From Onthophagus taurus (taxonomy: Eukaryota > Arthropoda > Insecta > Coleoptera > Scarabaeidae), in NCBI RefSeq assembly GCF_036711975.1, contig NC_091976.1, positions 28,086,001-28,150,000 on the forward strand: 64,000 nucleotides of DNA, written 5' to 3'. The notes below the pieces were generated by a model, which had not been told where the DNA came from, made no database searches, and saw only the letters and a program-made list of their open reading frames with translations. This document shows, piece by piece, positions 9,109-23,443 of the stretch (position 1 is the first letter of the stretch; every line of letters starts with the position of its first letter). The translations under genes were made by a program, and so were the position numbers.

Positions 9109-12100
9109 TTGGATCATTTTTGCTTTAAAGTTCTGTTGAGTTGGTGAAACTGCTTAAGGAAATATTATTCTGAATCAAAAATGTTTTCTGCCTCTTTTAA
9201 TTTTTGAGTTATCACCTATTATAGAGATAAAAATGTAAAAATTAAGGATTTTCGTTTTTCGTTAAGTTGGGTTGGTTCAACTGTTTGATGAGCGATAAAT
9301 TTGAGTATGAAATCTTTTCTAGATTAATTAGGAACATTTTTAGTACAAAAAGCTTTCTCCACCTCCTTTAATTTTCGAGATATATCCCCAAATCCATTAA
9401 GAAAGTGTAATATTGGATCATTTTTGTTTTAAAGTCCTATTGAGTTGGTAAAACTGCTTAAGGAAATATTATTCTGAATCAAAAATATTTTCTGGGTTAA
9501 TAAGGAATGTTTTTGTTCCCTAAACCTTTTTTCTATCTCTTTTAATTTTTGAGTTATCACCTATTATAGAGTTAAAAATGTAAAAACGAGGGATTTTTGT
9601 TTTTGCGTTAAGTTGGGTTGGTTCAACTGTTCGATGAGCGATAAATTTGAGTTGGAACTCTTTTCTAGATTAATTAGGAACATTTTTAGTACAAAAAGCT
9701 TTCTCCACCTCCTTTAATTTTCGATATATATCCCCAAATCCATTAAGAAAGTGTAAAATTGGAGCATTTTTGCTTTAAAGTCTTATTGAGTTGGTAAAAC
9801 TGCTTAAGGAAATATTATTCTAAATCAAAAATATTTTCTGGGTTAATAAGGAATGTTTTTGTCCCCTAAACCTTTTTTTCCATCTCTTTTAATTTTTGAG
9901 TTATCACCTATTATAGAGTTAAAAATATAAAAAGAAGGATTTTTGTTTTTGCATTGAGTTGGGTTGGTTCAACTGTTCGATGAGTGATAAATTTGAGTTG
10001 GAACTCTTTTCTAAATTAACTAGGAACATTTTTAGTACAAAAAGCTTTCTCCACCTCCTTTAATTTTCGATATATATGCCCAAATCCATTAAGAAAGTGT
10101 AAAATTGGATCATTTTTGCTTTAAAGTCCTGTTGAGTTGGTAAAACTGCTTAAAGAAATATTATTCTGAATCAAAAATGTTTTCTGGGTTAATAAGCAAT
10201 GTTTTTGTTCCCTAAACCTTTTTTCTATCTCTTTTAATTTTTGAGTTATCACCTATTATAAAGTTAAAAATGTAAAAATTAAGGATTTTTGTTTTTGCGT
10301 TAAGTTGGGTTGGTTCATCTGTTAGATGAGCGATAAATTTGAGTTGGAACTCTTTTCTAGATTAATTAGGAACATTTTTAGTACAAGAAGCTTTCTCCAC
10401 CTCCCTTAATTTTCGATATATATCCCCAAATCCATTAAGAAAGTGTAAAATTGGAGCATTTTTGCTTTAAAGCCCTATTGAGTTGGTAAAACTGCTTAAG
10501 GAAATATTATTTTGAATCAAAAATGTTTTCTGGGTTAATAAGGAATGTTTTTGTTACCTAAACCTTTTTTCTACCTCTTTTAATTTTTGAGTTATCACCT
10601 ATTAGAGTTAAAAATGTAAAAAAGAAGGATTTTTGTTTTTGCGTTGAGTTGGGTTGGTTCATCTGTTAGATGAGCGATAAATTTGAGTTGGAACTCTTTT
10701 CTAGATTAATTAGGAACATTTTTAGTGCAAAAAGTTTTCTCCACCTCCTTTAATTTTCGAGATATATCCCCAAATCCATTAAGAAAGTGTAAAATTGGAT
10801 AATTTTTGCTTTAAAGTCCTATTGAGTGGGTCAAACTGCTTAAGGAAATATTATTCTGAATCAAAAATGCTTTCTGGGTTAATAAGCAATGTTTTTGTTC
10901 CCTAAACCTTTTTTCTATATCTTTTAATTTTTGAGTTATCACCTATTATAGAGTTAAAAATGTAAAAATGAGGGATTTTTGTTTTTGCGTTGAGTTGGGT
11001 TGGTTCAACTGGTCGATGAGCGATAAATTTGAGTTGGAACTTTTTTCTAGATTAATTAGGAACATTTTTAGTACAAAAAGATTTCTCCACCTCCTTTAAT
11101 TTTCGATATATATCCCCAAATCCATTAAGAAAGTGTAAAATTGGATAATTTTTGCTTTTAAGCCCTATTGAGTTGGTAAAACTGGTTGAGGAAATATTAT
11201 TCTGAATCAAAAATGTTTTCTGGGTTAATAAGCAATGTTTTTGTTCCCTAAACCTTTTTTCTATCTCTTTTAATTTTTGAGTTATCACCTATTATAAAGT
11301 TAAAAATGTAAAAATTAAGGATTTTTGTTTTTGCGTTAAGTTGGGTTGGTTCATCTGTTAGATGAGCGATAAATTTGAGTTGGAACTCTTTTCTAGATTA
11401 ATTAGGAACATTTTTAGTACAAGAAGCTTTCTCCACCTCCCTTAATTTTCGATATATATCCCCAAATCCATTAAGAAAGTGTAAAATTGGAGCATTTTTG
11501 CTTTAAAGCCCTATTGAGTTGGTAAAACTGCTTAAGGAAATATTATTTTGAATCAAAAATGTTTTCTGGGTTAATAAGGAATGTTTTTGTTACCTAAACC
11601 TTTTTTCTACCTCTTTTAATTTTTGAGTTATCACCTATTAGAGTTAAAAATGTAAAAAAGAAGGATTTTTGTTTTTGCGTTGAGTTGGGTTGGTTCATCT
11701 GTTAGATGAGCGATAAATTTGAGTTGGAACTCTTTTCTAGATTAATTAGGAACATTTTTAGTGCAAAAAGTTTTCTCCACCTCCTTTAATTTTCGAGATA
11801 TATCCCCAAATCCATTAAGAAAGTGTAAAATTGGATAATTTTTGCTTTAAAGTCCTATTGAGTGGGTCAAACTGCTTAAGGAAATATTATTCTGAATCAA
11901 AAATGCTTTCTGGGTTAATAAGCAATGTTTTTGTTCCCTAAACCTTTTTTCTATATCTTTTAATTTTTGAGTTATCACCTATTATAGAGTTAAAAATGTA
12001 AAAATGAGGGATTTTTGTTTTTGCGTTGAGTTGGGTTGGTTCAACTGGTCGATGAGCGATAAATTTGAGTTGGAACTTTTTTCTAGATTAATTAGGAACA

Positions 12101-12400
12101 TTTTTAGTACAAAAAGATTTCTCCACCTCCTTTAATTTTCGATATATATCCCCAAATCCATTAAGAAAGTGTAAAATTGGATAATTTTTGCTTTTAAGCC
12201 CTATTGAGTTGGTAAAACTGGTTGAGGAAATATTATTCTTAATCAAAAAAAATTTCTGGGTTAATAAGGAATGTTTTTGTTCCCTAAACCTTTTTTCTAT
12301 CTCTTTTAATTTTTGAGTTATCACCTATTATAGAGTTAAAAATGTAAAAATAAGGGATTTTTGTTTTTGCGAAACATTTTTAGTACAAAAAGCTTCCTCT
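9109..12400. repeat. Tandem satellite array, unit about 346 bp
   Basis: The phrase AGGAACATTTTTAGT recurs at 9330, 9676, 10022, 10368, 10712, 11058, 11404, 11748 and 12094 (spacing 346, 346, 346, 344, 346, 346, 344, 346), with partial units at both ends (12374 on the right). Units are AT-rich and non-coding; open frames in them are accidental. The spacing pattern and shared variants show a higher-order unit of three monomers (1036 bp) duplicated head-to-tail around 10020-12094. It lies between the CAP gene promoter and the 3' end of the CD36-like gene. Confidence 0.95.
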
Positions 12401-12622
12401 CAAAAGGCTTAATTTTGAGTTGAGGCACTAATTATTAATTTTATTATTTATTTATCACAGTAGTATAATAACCTTAATAATAGATGATACAACAAAATTA
12501 GTAAACAATAAAGTACCTTTTCTTATATATACGTATTCTTATATACAAAGAGTATGAATAAAATTAGAAAACGAAACGCTTTTTTAAAAATCTTCCCCTA
12601 AAAGTACCCAACGTTTAGTTTA

Positions 12623-15600
12623 TTATTGTTGGACGTTATTTTGTTGGCCATCCAATAAACGATTTTCCTCCTCCCTCGTTGTCCATGCTCTATTACACGT
12701 GATATAAATTCCTGCTAAAGCTCCCAATAAAGCAATACCAACCAAAGCTCCCCCAGTATAAAGCATCACTGAAGGGAGTGTAAGTAACATTTTTGCTTCT
12801 TTTGCTAAAGGTTTTGATAACAAAGCTGTTTGAGTGAAATAAACCATGGGCATAAAGGTTTTTTTCACCTTTTTAAACATCCTTAACAAAAAAAATTAAT
12901 TTCCAATAAATAATTTTTGAGATAGACTTACGAAATTCCACTTATTGGTTGTATTAGAAGATTTAATTGTAACGCCGCTCTAGCTTCTAATGGCACTCCC
13001 GTATTTGGCTCTAAAATTATATAAAATTCGTGCGCTGTTTTGTTTGGGTGCATTCCATCCACTGAATTTGCATAAAATGGATCTGCTAAGTAAAAATGTG
13101 GATATGAAACGAAAGCTGGAGCTCCAAATCTATATAAAAAACATAAACACTTTTTGAATATATTTGAAAATTAATGAACATTTCTTAGACTTACTTGCAT
13201 TTTGATATATCTCTGACGCCACTTGGATAGGTTTGATCTGTAATAAAGCATTTTTGTTCTGGATATTTAGTACCATTATCAAAATCAAAATCCGTAGCGG
13301 CATATTTTTTACCGCGAATTCCAAAAAATTCTTTATATGAGTCTTGAAATTGTAATCTAACAGAGCTAAATTTAAAAAAAAATTAGTTAAACTAATTTTG
13401 AAATAAAATTATTAATTACCTGCAAAGATCTGGTGCAAAAATATCGACTAAATCGTATTTTTCCACCGGAGGCCATAATTCTCCTGATGTACCATTAACG
13501 AAAGCGCAATAATCGTTAAAATATGGACTATACGGTTTTCCATTCCATTCGTTTATAATTCCCAATAATTCAATGTCATTTGAGCCGGTGAACATTGTAA
13601 AATTTCCATCGTAAGTTTCCGAATTATTTCTCTACATAATTTTATTTATTATTTTCAAAAATATTGAAATAAATCAAATTTCTTACCCCAAAAAACCATC
13701 CAAAACGATCACTAGTGACTGAACTAAAAATTGGCAAATTCAACGATGCTATCAATTCTAACAGGCTATCTTTATAACCTGTAAACAACCACTCATCCAC
13801 TGTTTTGGTTAAAATTAATGATTTCTCTTTCAGTCCTAATAAAAAACTTAATATTTTTTTAACTGGGTAACCTTGTTTTCTTACTAAATAACTTGCAGCC
13901 TTAAAAAAATCAATAAAAGTTAATACTCAATATGGTAAAACCTCGATATAACGCAGAGGTTCTCAAACTAATTTCTTGTACCTTGAGAATCAAATATTTA
14001 TCAATAAAACGCAACTTTTGAAACATTATTTAGCAAAACAATTTTAGGAGAAAATGTTAAGAGACAAAAAGTTGCGTATTGAATCCCTCTATTTAAATCA
14101 AATTTTTAAATAGAAAAATGTAGACGCTTTAAAAAGTTCTGATGCAAAGATTTTTCAGCACCTTGTCCTCAGACGCGTTTCAACATCTTTTTTCTCAATA
14201 TTTTTCCAATCCAACCCAACAATTATTATACATCATTCTAAAGAGAAAGCTTTGAGCATTAATTTAGAACAAGTCTCATTCGTTAATTTCAATAAATACG
14301 GCTTCCAGGAATTTTTAAATTAGCATCTTTTTTGACACTTTTAGGTTATACGAAAATGTAAGGTTTGTTTCACCATCTTTTTTCTCAATATTTTTCCAAT
14401 CCAACCCAACAATTATTATACATCATTTTAAAGAGAAAGCTTTGAGCTTTAATTTAGAACAAGTCTCATTCCTTAATTTCAATAAATACGGCTTCCAGAA
14501 ATTTTTAAATTAGCATCTTTTTGACACTTTTAGGTTATAAGAAAATGTAAGGTTTCTTTCAATATCTTTTTTCTCAATATTTTTCCAATCCAACCCAACA
14601 ATTATTATACATCATTCTAAACAGAAAGCTTTGAGCATTAATTTAGAACAAGTCTCATTCCTTAATTTCAATAATTACGGCTTCCAGGAATTTTTAAATT
14701 AGCATCTTTTTTGACACTTTTAGGTTATAAGAAAATGTAAGGTTTGTTTCAACATCTTTTTTCCCAATATTTTTCCAATCCAACCCAACAATTATTATAC
14801 ATCATTTTAAAGAGAAATTTTTGAGCTTTAATTTAGAACAAATCTCATTCCTTAATTTCAATAAATATGGCTTACAGGAATTTTTAAATTAGCATCTTTT
14901 TTGACACTTTTAGGTTATACGAAAATGTATGGTTTGTTTCAACATCTTTTTTCTCAATATTTTTCCAATCCAACCCAACAATTATTATACATCATTCTAA
15001 AGAGAAAGCTTTCAGCTTTAATTTAGAACAACTCTCATTCCTTAATTTCAATAAATACGGTTTCCAGGAATTTTTAAATTAGCATCTTTTTTGACACTTT
15101 TAGGTTATACGAAAATGTAAGTTTTGTTTCAACATTTTTTTTCTCAATATTTTTCCAATCCAACCCAACTATGGTTATACATCATTTTAAAGAGAAGGTT
15201 TTGAGCTTTAATTTAGAACAAGTCTGATTCCTTAATTTCAATAAATACGGCTTCCAGGAATTTTTAAATTAGCATCTTTTTTGACACTTTTAGGCTATAC
15301 GAAAATGTAAGTTTTGTTTCAACATCTTTTTTCCCAATATTTTTCCAATCCAACCCAACAATTATTATACATAATTTTAAAGAGAAAGCTTTGAGCTTTA
15401 ATTTAGAACTAGTCTCATTCCTTAATTTCAATAAATACGGCTTCCAGGAATTTTTAAATTATCATCTTTTTTGACACTTTTAGGTTATACGAAAATGTAA
15501 GGTTTGTTTCAACATCTTTTTTCTCAATATTTTTCCAATCCAACCCAACAATTATTATACATCATTTTAAAGAGAAAGTTTTGAGCTTTAATTTAGAACA

Positions 15601-17987
15601 AGTCTCATTCCTTAATTTCAATAAATACGGGTTCCAGGAATTTTTAAATTAGCATCTTTTTTGATACTTTTAGGTTATAGAAAAATGTAAGTTTTGTTTC
15701 AACATCTTTTTTCCCAATATTTTTCCAATCCAACCCAACAATTATTATACATAATTTTAAAGAGAAAGCTTTGAGCTTTAATTTAGAACAAGTCTCATTC
15801 CTTAATTTCAATAATTACGGCTTCCAGGAATTTTTAAATTAGCATCTTTTTTGACACTTTTAGGTTATACGAAAATGTATGGTTTGTTTCAACATCTTTT
15901 TTCTCAATATTTTTCCAATCCAACCCAACAATTATTATACATTATTTTAAAGAGAAAGCTTTGAGCTTTAATTTAGAACAAGTCTCATCCCTTAATTTCA
16001 ATAAATACGGTTTTCGGGAATTTTTAAATTAGCATCTTTTTTGACACTTTTAGGTTATACGAAAATGTAAGTTTGTTTCAACATTTTTTTTCTCAATATT
16101 TTTCCAATCCAACCCAACAATTATTATACATCATTTTAAAAAGAAAGCTTTGAGCTTTAATTTAAAATAAGTTTCATTCCTTAATTTCAATAAACACGCC
16201 TTCCAGGAATTTGTAAATTAACATCTTTTTTGACACTTTTAGGTTATACGAAAATGTAAGTTTTGTTTAGTATACCTCATATACTATTTTATAACGGTTG
16301 GAACACTCATAACAGGTATTTAGAACTGTTACTTTTTAGGAACAGGAAGATATTGTACCTGTTTCACAAAATAATAGTTTATAACATCTCTAGTAGGTAC
16401 GCTTTGGTTTTTATTATGTTTAAACAAATAAATAATTAAATTCGTAACTACAGTTTACTTAAAATTCTCTCTGGTTTCAAAAACTCCCGCCAAAAATAGC
16501 TTTGAAAAATTACACTGTGTAAATAAAAACAATTTTTTCCCCTAACTTTAGAGTGCTGTAACATGGTGATGAAGGGGTTTTGAATAAAAAGTTATAATAT
16601 GAAAGACCCCTTTAATTTTTGCTGAAAAATCACTCCTTGAAATCTTTCGCATCAATTTAGAAACAGCCTGTATAATAGCTCGATTTTGATTTTAATTTTT
16701 ATACTTTAATTAAAATATTATAGTATACCTTTGGGTACATTTTAGGACCCCCAATAGGGCTGTTACAATTTTTTTTATTGGCTATTCGATAGTTTAGCAA
16801 AATTCTTATTTCCTTAGATAGGAGAATTTGGGACTGATTGCATGTCGAAATCCCACCGTAAGATGGCATTAGCGTCTATACTGAAATAATTTAATTAAAC
16901 TTACAATTTTATTATTAATAGTGGGAATGATGAGAGACAGCAATAACAATTATTACCAGTATCATTCTTCTCATTTAAAAAGTATAGATTCCAATTCGTG
17001 TTATATTTTTAAATTTGTCGCTAACTTCAACTTTTAAAAAGTTAAATTTGTTCAGAATGACAGATGAAAACGTCATTTTAAAGTGATTTTTTGGTAAGAG
17101 TATAATAAAGTAATAATGGTATGATTAAATAATTAGATTATAATTGACATTATAGCTTTGTTTCAGCTAACGTTATAACTGGTTGGAAGCTCGTCAGATG
17201 CAATCTCACATATCATATGATGCCGTGATATTCAAATGTGGCGGCATCATTTGACAGGTATTCGAGCCAAATGGCGGTTTGACAGCTTGTCAGTGTATCA
17301 CCACTTATTTACAAAAGTGCAAGTGTAATAATGCCGTCTTGTTGCCTTTAGAGTAGCAAAAATAGCAGTATGAAGGGCTTTCGATTCTTCACGACGAGAA
17401 AAAACAGAAAAACAGAACGATACAATTTTAAATTTCCCGCTGACTTTCGAGCCAAAATGGCGGCAAACCGCGGTACTTTGATAATCTAGGTACTTTACTT
17501 TGAGTAAGACTGTGTTATATCTGAGGTTGAATCAAAATTGAAATAATTTACTTACCACTGCAACAACATTTACATTAGTAACTTTATCACTTAAATTACC
17601 ATTACTCAATTCGGGTATAAACTTCCAAATCCTCTTCTGATAATAAATAACACTCTGATTGTCGTTAATCCAAGTTAAATTCGTTCGAATGTGGTGTTCA
17701 CTAAACACGTAAGGTCCCAATTCTTCAAATCGAGGCTTTATTGACCAATTATTATCGATGACTTCTTCAGCATTACTCCAATTGAACAAAAACACGTTCA
17801 GATACATAGGTACAGGTGTTTCTTGCCACATTTTATAACCCGTTGAGTCGTTTGTGATTGTCAATTCACGTACAAGAATTTTATTATAAACCGTAGACCA
17901 CAAAGACATCGAAAGGATGCCTATTGTTAAAAATAAAAAGACTAGGGTGGTTAAAATTATGACGTTTTTGTGTTTGCAGCAGCCCAT
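12623..17987 (-). CDS. CD36-family class B scavenger receptor
   Basis: Six coding exons on the minus strand: 17556-17987, 13687-13899, 13420-13631, 13195-13365, 12932-13129 and 12623-12881; summed length 1485 nt, 494 aa, normal for the family. The N-terminus MGCCKHKN has a Cys pair suited to palmitoylation, followed by a membrane helix (VIILTTLVFLFLTIGIL). The ectodomain shows PVPMYLNVFLFNWSNAEE, ELGPYVFSE, DEWLFTGY, FGWFFG, MFTGSNDIELLG, FAPDLCRS-like and FGAPAFVSYPHFYLADP, all CD36 signatures. A second helix near the C-terminus (GGALVGIALLGALAGIYI) precedes a short cytoplasmic tail. Such proteins bind lipoproteins, carotenoids, apoptotic cells or pheromones. It looks like a croquemort/emp-type member, but the subgroup is not certain. 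Intron 1 is 3.7 kb and contains a satellite. Confidence 0.92.
13930..13965. repeat. Fragment resembling a pogo/Tigger-type terminal repeat
   Basis: GTAAAACCTCGATATAACG lies in CD36 intron 1 just before the satellite. The same phrase occurs at 42041 in the bonus gene. It resembles terminal repeats of pogo-like elements. No partner end is seen here. Confidence 0.35.
14177..16268. repeat. Tandem satellite array, unit 190 bp, inside CD36 intron 1
   Basis: TAGGTTAT recurs at 14342, 14531, 14721, 14911, 15101, (15291, one change), 15481, 15671, 15861, 16051 and about 16240, a spacing of 189-190 bp over about 11 units. Each unit contains TCCAATCCAACCCAACAATT and TACGGCTTCCAGGAATTTT. Units are nearly equal in divergence and no clear higher-order pattern is seen by eye. 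Unrelated to the 346-bp and 363-bp arrays. Confidence 0.95.
16270..17530. other. Unique-looking part of CD36 intron 1
   Basis: No exon, satellite or transposon ORF is recognised. 17230-17480 contains two ATGGCGG phrases, each preceded by CGAGCCAAA(A), that may be part of an old repeat. Confidence 0.3.
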
Positions 17988-18756
17988 TGTGAGGAAAACT
18001 AGATAAAGATTGAAATTACGGTTATTATTGGATTAGAGATAAGAAGTTGATCAAAATATTATGCTAAAGGAAGTAATTATGCGTTTAGGAATAAATTTGA
18101 AGGAGAAGTGGTTTATGAAGTAGTTAGTTATTTTTTAATGTATAATCTATTTTATCATTGCAATGAATCACAATGATTATTTTTATTGAAAAGAGATAAA
18201 AGAGGCATCATTAAGGACTTTGGATTAAATATAAAGAGGAAAAAAACAAAGAGATGAGTTGTTTGTTTAAAATTAGGAATTTACTAAGAGGTCAATTATT
18301 TATAACAATTTCTTACCGTTTCTAAAAAAATAATATGTTGTTAGTTTAAAACAATTTTTTGGAAAGTTTTAAACGAATTCTACGACGTAGTTTGATCGTC
18401 ATTCAACTTCACTTAAAAATACTGACCATTTGGTATAAAAACTGGTTTGTAATTCACAATAATTCCGATTTCCCCACATTTGCTTTGTTGGTCATCGATC
18501 CAAATCAAATTTTTCGCCTTTTTTAGGTTAGTTTTAAGTCCAAATCTTACATAAGCAAGATTTATGCTTACGATTTCTTTCTATTAAGTACAAACAATAA
18601 CAAATTATTTAAAAAAGAACTTTATATGACTAATTCTTTAGTTAAATCGGCAACAAACAAATAGAACAATAATTTAACAATGACTATGACAGCTTTTCTA
18701 ACCTCACTTTTATTTTTTAGGTTAAACATTTTTTAAGATAATATATTATTTAGAAT
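17988..18756. other. Divergent upstream region, CD36-like / LYPLAL1-like
   Basis: Shared 5' flank of the minus-strand CD36-like gene and the plus-strand hydrolase. From about 18275 on, the sequence is repeated at about 20095-20470 as part of the tandem gene duplication. No specific promoter element is clear. Confidence 0.4.
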
Positions 18757-19618
18757 ATGAGCAGCGGAAAAATTATACGATTAAAACTAATTCCAGCAAG
18801 TGGTAAAAATGTTGGAACGATTTTTTGGTTTCATGGATCAGGTATAGTTTATATCCCAATTTGTATTACTTATGTGACTCCTTTATACTAATAAATAAGG
18901 GACCCCTCATGAATTAAGCATGATTTTCTTTAATAGGTGATTCAGGTGATGGTTTTTATGAATGGATAAAATTTTTTATGGGAAATTTTTCTTTCCCCCA
19001 TTTAAAATGTATGTTCCCCACAGCCCCAATTAGATATTATACTCCAAGTAATGGTGCAGTAAGTTTAAAAGACACAAATAATTTAATTAAAATTAAAATT
19101 TCCTCTTTTTTGTGAAGCCCCAAAGTGTATGGTTTGATCGAAAAGATATTCTTCCCACCGTTGACGAAGATTTAGAAACTTTAAATGATATCAGTTATGA
19201 AATAAATTCATTAATTGATCAAGAATTAAGTGTGGGAATCCCTCTCAATAAGATTATTGTTGGTGGATTTTCTATGGGGGGATGTTTGGCGTTACATACG
19301 GCGTTTAGGACTACACCTGGTTTAGGAGGAGTATTTTCAATGTCTTCTTTTCTCAATAATAACTCAATAGTTTATGAAGCAATAAGAGATCATCCTGAAA
19401 AAGTTATTAATACTCCTTTAATTATGTTTCATGGCGGAAGTGATCAATTGGTTGAATTAGAATGGGGTAAAGACACTTTCAAAGAATTAACTAAGCTGGG
19501 TGTTAAAGGAACATTTCAAGTTATACCAAATACGTTTCACGAGTTAAAAAAGGATCAACTTATTGACCTGTTTAAATGGATTAATAAGATTATACCACCA
19601 CCGAAAGAGGAAATTTAA
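18757..19618 (+). CDS. LYPLAL1: LYPLAL1-like serine hydrolase, copy A
   Basis: Three exons: 18757-18841, 18937-19058 and 19118-19618 (708 nt, 235 aa). An alpha/beta hydrolase of the acyl-protein thioesterase/lysophospholipase family, closest to LYPLAL1 by the string IFWFHGSGDSGDG, PTAPIRYYTPSNGA, VWFDRKDI and the nucleophile elbow GGFSMGGCLALH. The catalytic triad is visible: Ser in GFSMGG, Asp in HGGSDQLVE and His in NTFHELKK. No signal peptide, so it should be cytosolic. LYPLAL1 acts on short-chain esters; the physiological substrate is uncertain. A close second copy follows 0.86 kb downstream. The start ATG gives MSSGKIIRLKLIP. An AATAAA signal lies just after the stop (about 19628). Confidence 0.9.
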
Positions 19619-19994
19619 AGAAATCTTAATAAAATATGTTTTTTTGTTTAAATTTATCTATTATTTATTAAATAATTAATACAATATGAACGAAATGCTA
19701 AAAATATTTGTTATAATTTTGGATATATAGGCAACCAATTTAACATTATACTTTCAAATACAATTTTGGATTAAATTTACTCATATATTTAAAAGAAATG
19801 TTTATAAACCCGCTTTTTGTCGTATTCAAGTACTTCAATCAATAAATAAAGTGAAATAACTTTTATTAATCAAAAAATTATTGTTGACTGATAACATAAC
19901 CTTACTTCATTTCACAACATATCAAGATGATCTAGGTGGAATAAAAAAACTACTCAAAATAAATCAGATATAATTCAAAAAAACCTTTTAAAAG

Positions 19995-20080
19995 ATGCCC
20001 CAGAAGAAGACGGGTCACGTAAAAAAGCAGAGAAGCAAAAACTGCGTCAAAAAGACATCCCTACGGTTAAAGAACATGTT
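19995..20080 (+). pseudogene. Truncated 5' copy of Noa36/ZNF330
   Basis: Matches the first about 85 nt of the Noa36 coding exon at 21726. It begins with ATG at 19995 and breaks off abruptly after the ACATGTT shared with 21810-21816. It has lost one base (GGTCACGT against GGTCAACGT) and so is frameshifted. It marks the right breakpoint of the tandem duplication: the duplicated segment ended inside Noa36 exon 1 and the next unit starts at about 20095. Confidence 0.85.
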
Positions 20081-20474
20081 GTTTATAATTAAGAAATTAC
20101 TAAGAGGTCAATTATTACAAAGAGATTATTTATAACAATTTCTTACCGTTTTTATGAAAATAATTTGTTAGTTTAAAACAATTTTTTGGAAAGTCTGCTT
20201 TGTTGGTCATGGATCTAAATCAAATTTTTCACTTTTTTTAGGTTAGTTTTAAGTCCAAATCTTACATAAGCAAGATTTATGCTTATGATTTCTTTCTATC
20301 AAGTACAAACAATAACAAATTATTTAAAAACGAACTTTATATGACTAATTCTTTATTTAAATCGGTAACAAACAAATAGAACAATAATTTAACAATGACA
20401 ACTTTTCTAACCTCACTTTTATTTTTTTCCTTTTTTAGATTAAACGTTTTTTAAGATAATATATTATTTAGAAT

Positions 20475-21355
20475 ATGAGCATCGGAAAAATTGTACGATT
20501 AAAACTAATTCCAGCAAGTGGTAAAAATGTTGGAACGATTTTTTGGTTTCACGGATCAGGTATAGTTTATATCCGAATTTGTATTACTTATTGCACTTGT
20601 GACTCCTTTATACTAATAAATAAGACACTTCCTATGAATTAAGCACGATTTTCAAACTTTCTTTAATAGGTGATTCAGGTGATGGTTTTTATGAATGGAT
20701 AAAATTTTTTATGGGTAATTTTTCTTTCCCCCATTTAAAATGTATATTCCCCACAGCCCCACTCAGATATTACACTCCAAGTAATGGTGCAGTAAGTTTA
20801 AAATACACAAATAATTCAATTTAATTAAAATTAAAACTTCCTTTTTTTGTGAAGCCTCAAAGGGTATGGTTTGATCGAAAAGATATTCTTCCCTCTGTTG
20901 ATGAAGATTTAGATACTTTAAATGATATCAGTTATGAAATAAATTCATTAATTGATCAAGAATTAAACGTGGGAATCCCTCTCAATAAGATTATTGTTGG
21001 TGGATTTTCTATGGGGGGATCTTTGGCGTTGCATACAGCGTTCAGAACTACACCTGGCTTAGGAGGAGTATTTTCAATCTCTTCTTTTCTCAACAATAAC
21101 TCAGTAGTTTATGAAGCAATAAGAGATCATCCAGAAAAAGTTATTAATACTCCTTTAATTATGTTTCATGGCGGAAATGATCGATTGGTTGAATTAGAAT
21201 GGGGTAAAGACACTTTTAAAGAATTAACTAAGCTGGGTGTTAAAGGAACATTTAATGTTATACCAAATACGTTTCACGAGTTAAAAAAGAATCAACTTAT
21301 TGACCTGTTTAAATGGATTAATAAGATTATACCACCACCGAAAGAAGAAATTTAA
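20475..21355 (+). CDS. LYPLAL1: LYPLAL1-like serine hydrolase, copy B
   Basis: Three exons with the same lengths as copy A: 20475-20559, 20670-20791 and 20855-21355 (235 aa). Ser (GFSMGGSLALH), Asp (HGGNDRLVE) and His (NTFHELKK) are all kept, so both copies should be active enzymes. Only a modest number of residues differ (for example Cys to Ser after the GFSMGG elbow, and SDQ to NDR next to the catalytic Asp). Flanking and intron sequence is also conserved between copies, so the duplication is recent. Spacing to the true Noa36 start is 0.37 kb. Confidence 0.9.
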
Positions 21356-21693
21356 AGAAATCTTAATAAAATATGTTTTTTTTAATTTATCTATTATTTA
21401 TTAAATAATTAATACAATTATGAAGGAAATACTAAAAGTATTTGTTATAATTTTACGTGTATAGGCAACCAATTTAACATTATACTTTCAAATACAATTT
21501 TGGACTAAATTTACTCACATATTTAAAATAAATATTTATAAAACTCGTATTCAACTACTTAAATCAATAAATAAAGTGAAATAACTTTTATTAATCAAAA
21601 AATTATTTTTGACAGATAACATAACCTATAATTTAATTTCACAACACAACAAATCAAGATGAACCACGCGGAATAAAAAAGTACTCAAAATAA

Positions 21694-22774
<1,081 letters not shown>

Positions 22775-23443
22775 TTTTATTTGTGTTTAGTTTTATTTAT
22801 GGGAAATATGGAATAATAAAATAAAAAAATTAAAATGGAGTTATAGTATATAATTCTTTTTATTTGTATTTAACTTTCTTTTAAATTGCTTTTTTTATAC
22901 AATATCATGTAATAATATAATAATTATTGACTCCTCTAAAAAGATTATTAATAGTCTGCTTATATAGATTAGGCTCTTCATTTCTCACAACCTAAACTAG
23001 TAATAAATATATTTTTTAATTTTATTGGTGGTAATATCAGGCAGGTATCCAATTTCATTTGTAGTAATATAACAAACGAGCTTTTTAAATATATCTCTAA
23101 AAACTATAGATTCAGATAATATTCCAGTGTTTCTCCATTTCCTCCAACTAAATTTTGGAATCTAAAGGAATGTTTCGTTCCTTTTTTATTGTTTATGAAA
23201 TCAAATAAATTATAAAATGACTAGGCTTAATTACTAACAATCTTGAGAATATAATCAAAAAATATCAACAATTCTAATCACTTATAAAGAACTACCACAG
23301 TTTAAAACGGGACTTAATCTTTTTTTTTCAAATTTTTTAAGGCCATCAATAATTTAAAAAAATTGCTAAATAAAATTCGGTATAAAAATATCACTTCTAT
23401 TAAGGTTGTACATTATTCGGTCTATTATAAATAAGAAAAATTG
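22775..23443. other. Intergenic, convergent 3' ends of Noa36 and Hsl
   Basis: AT-rich, no ORF or repeat recognised beyond the Noa36 polyadenylation signals. Presumably contains both 3' UTRs. Confidence 0.4.

Noticed and set aside
11052-12324. Identical short minus-strand open frames at 11052-11288 and 12088-12324
   Set aside because: They are the same part of two satellite units exactly 1036 bp apart; no other unit keeps the frame, so they are accidental.
9109-16268. Regular repeats as a possible CRISPR array
   Set aside because: Units of 190 and 346 bp are contiguous with no unique spacers, and the genome is an animal's. These are satellites.
17230-17480. ATGGCGG-containing stretch in CD36 intron 1 considered as a transcription-factor site cluster
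   Set aside because: Only two or three short matches; no evidence beyond chance or an old repeat.
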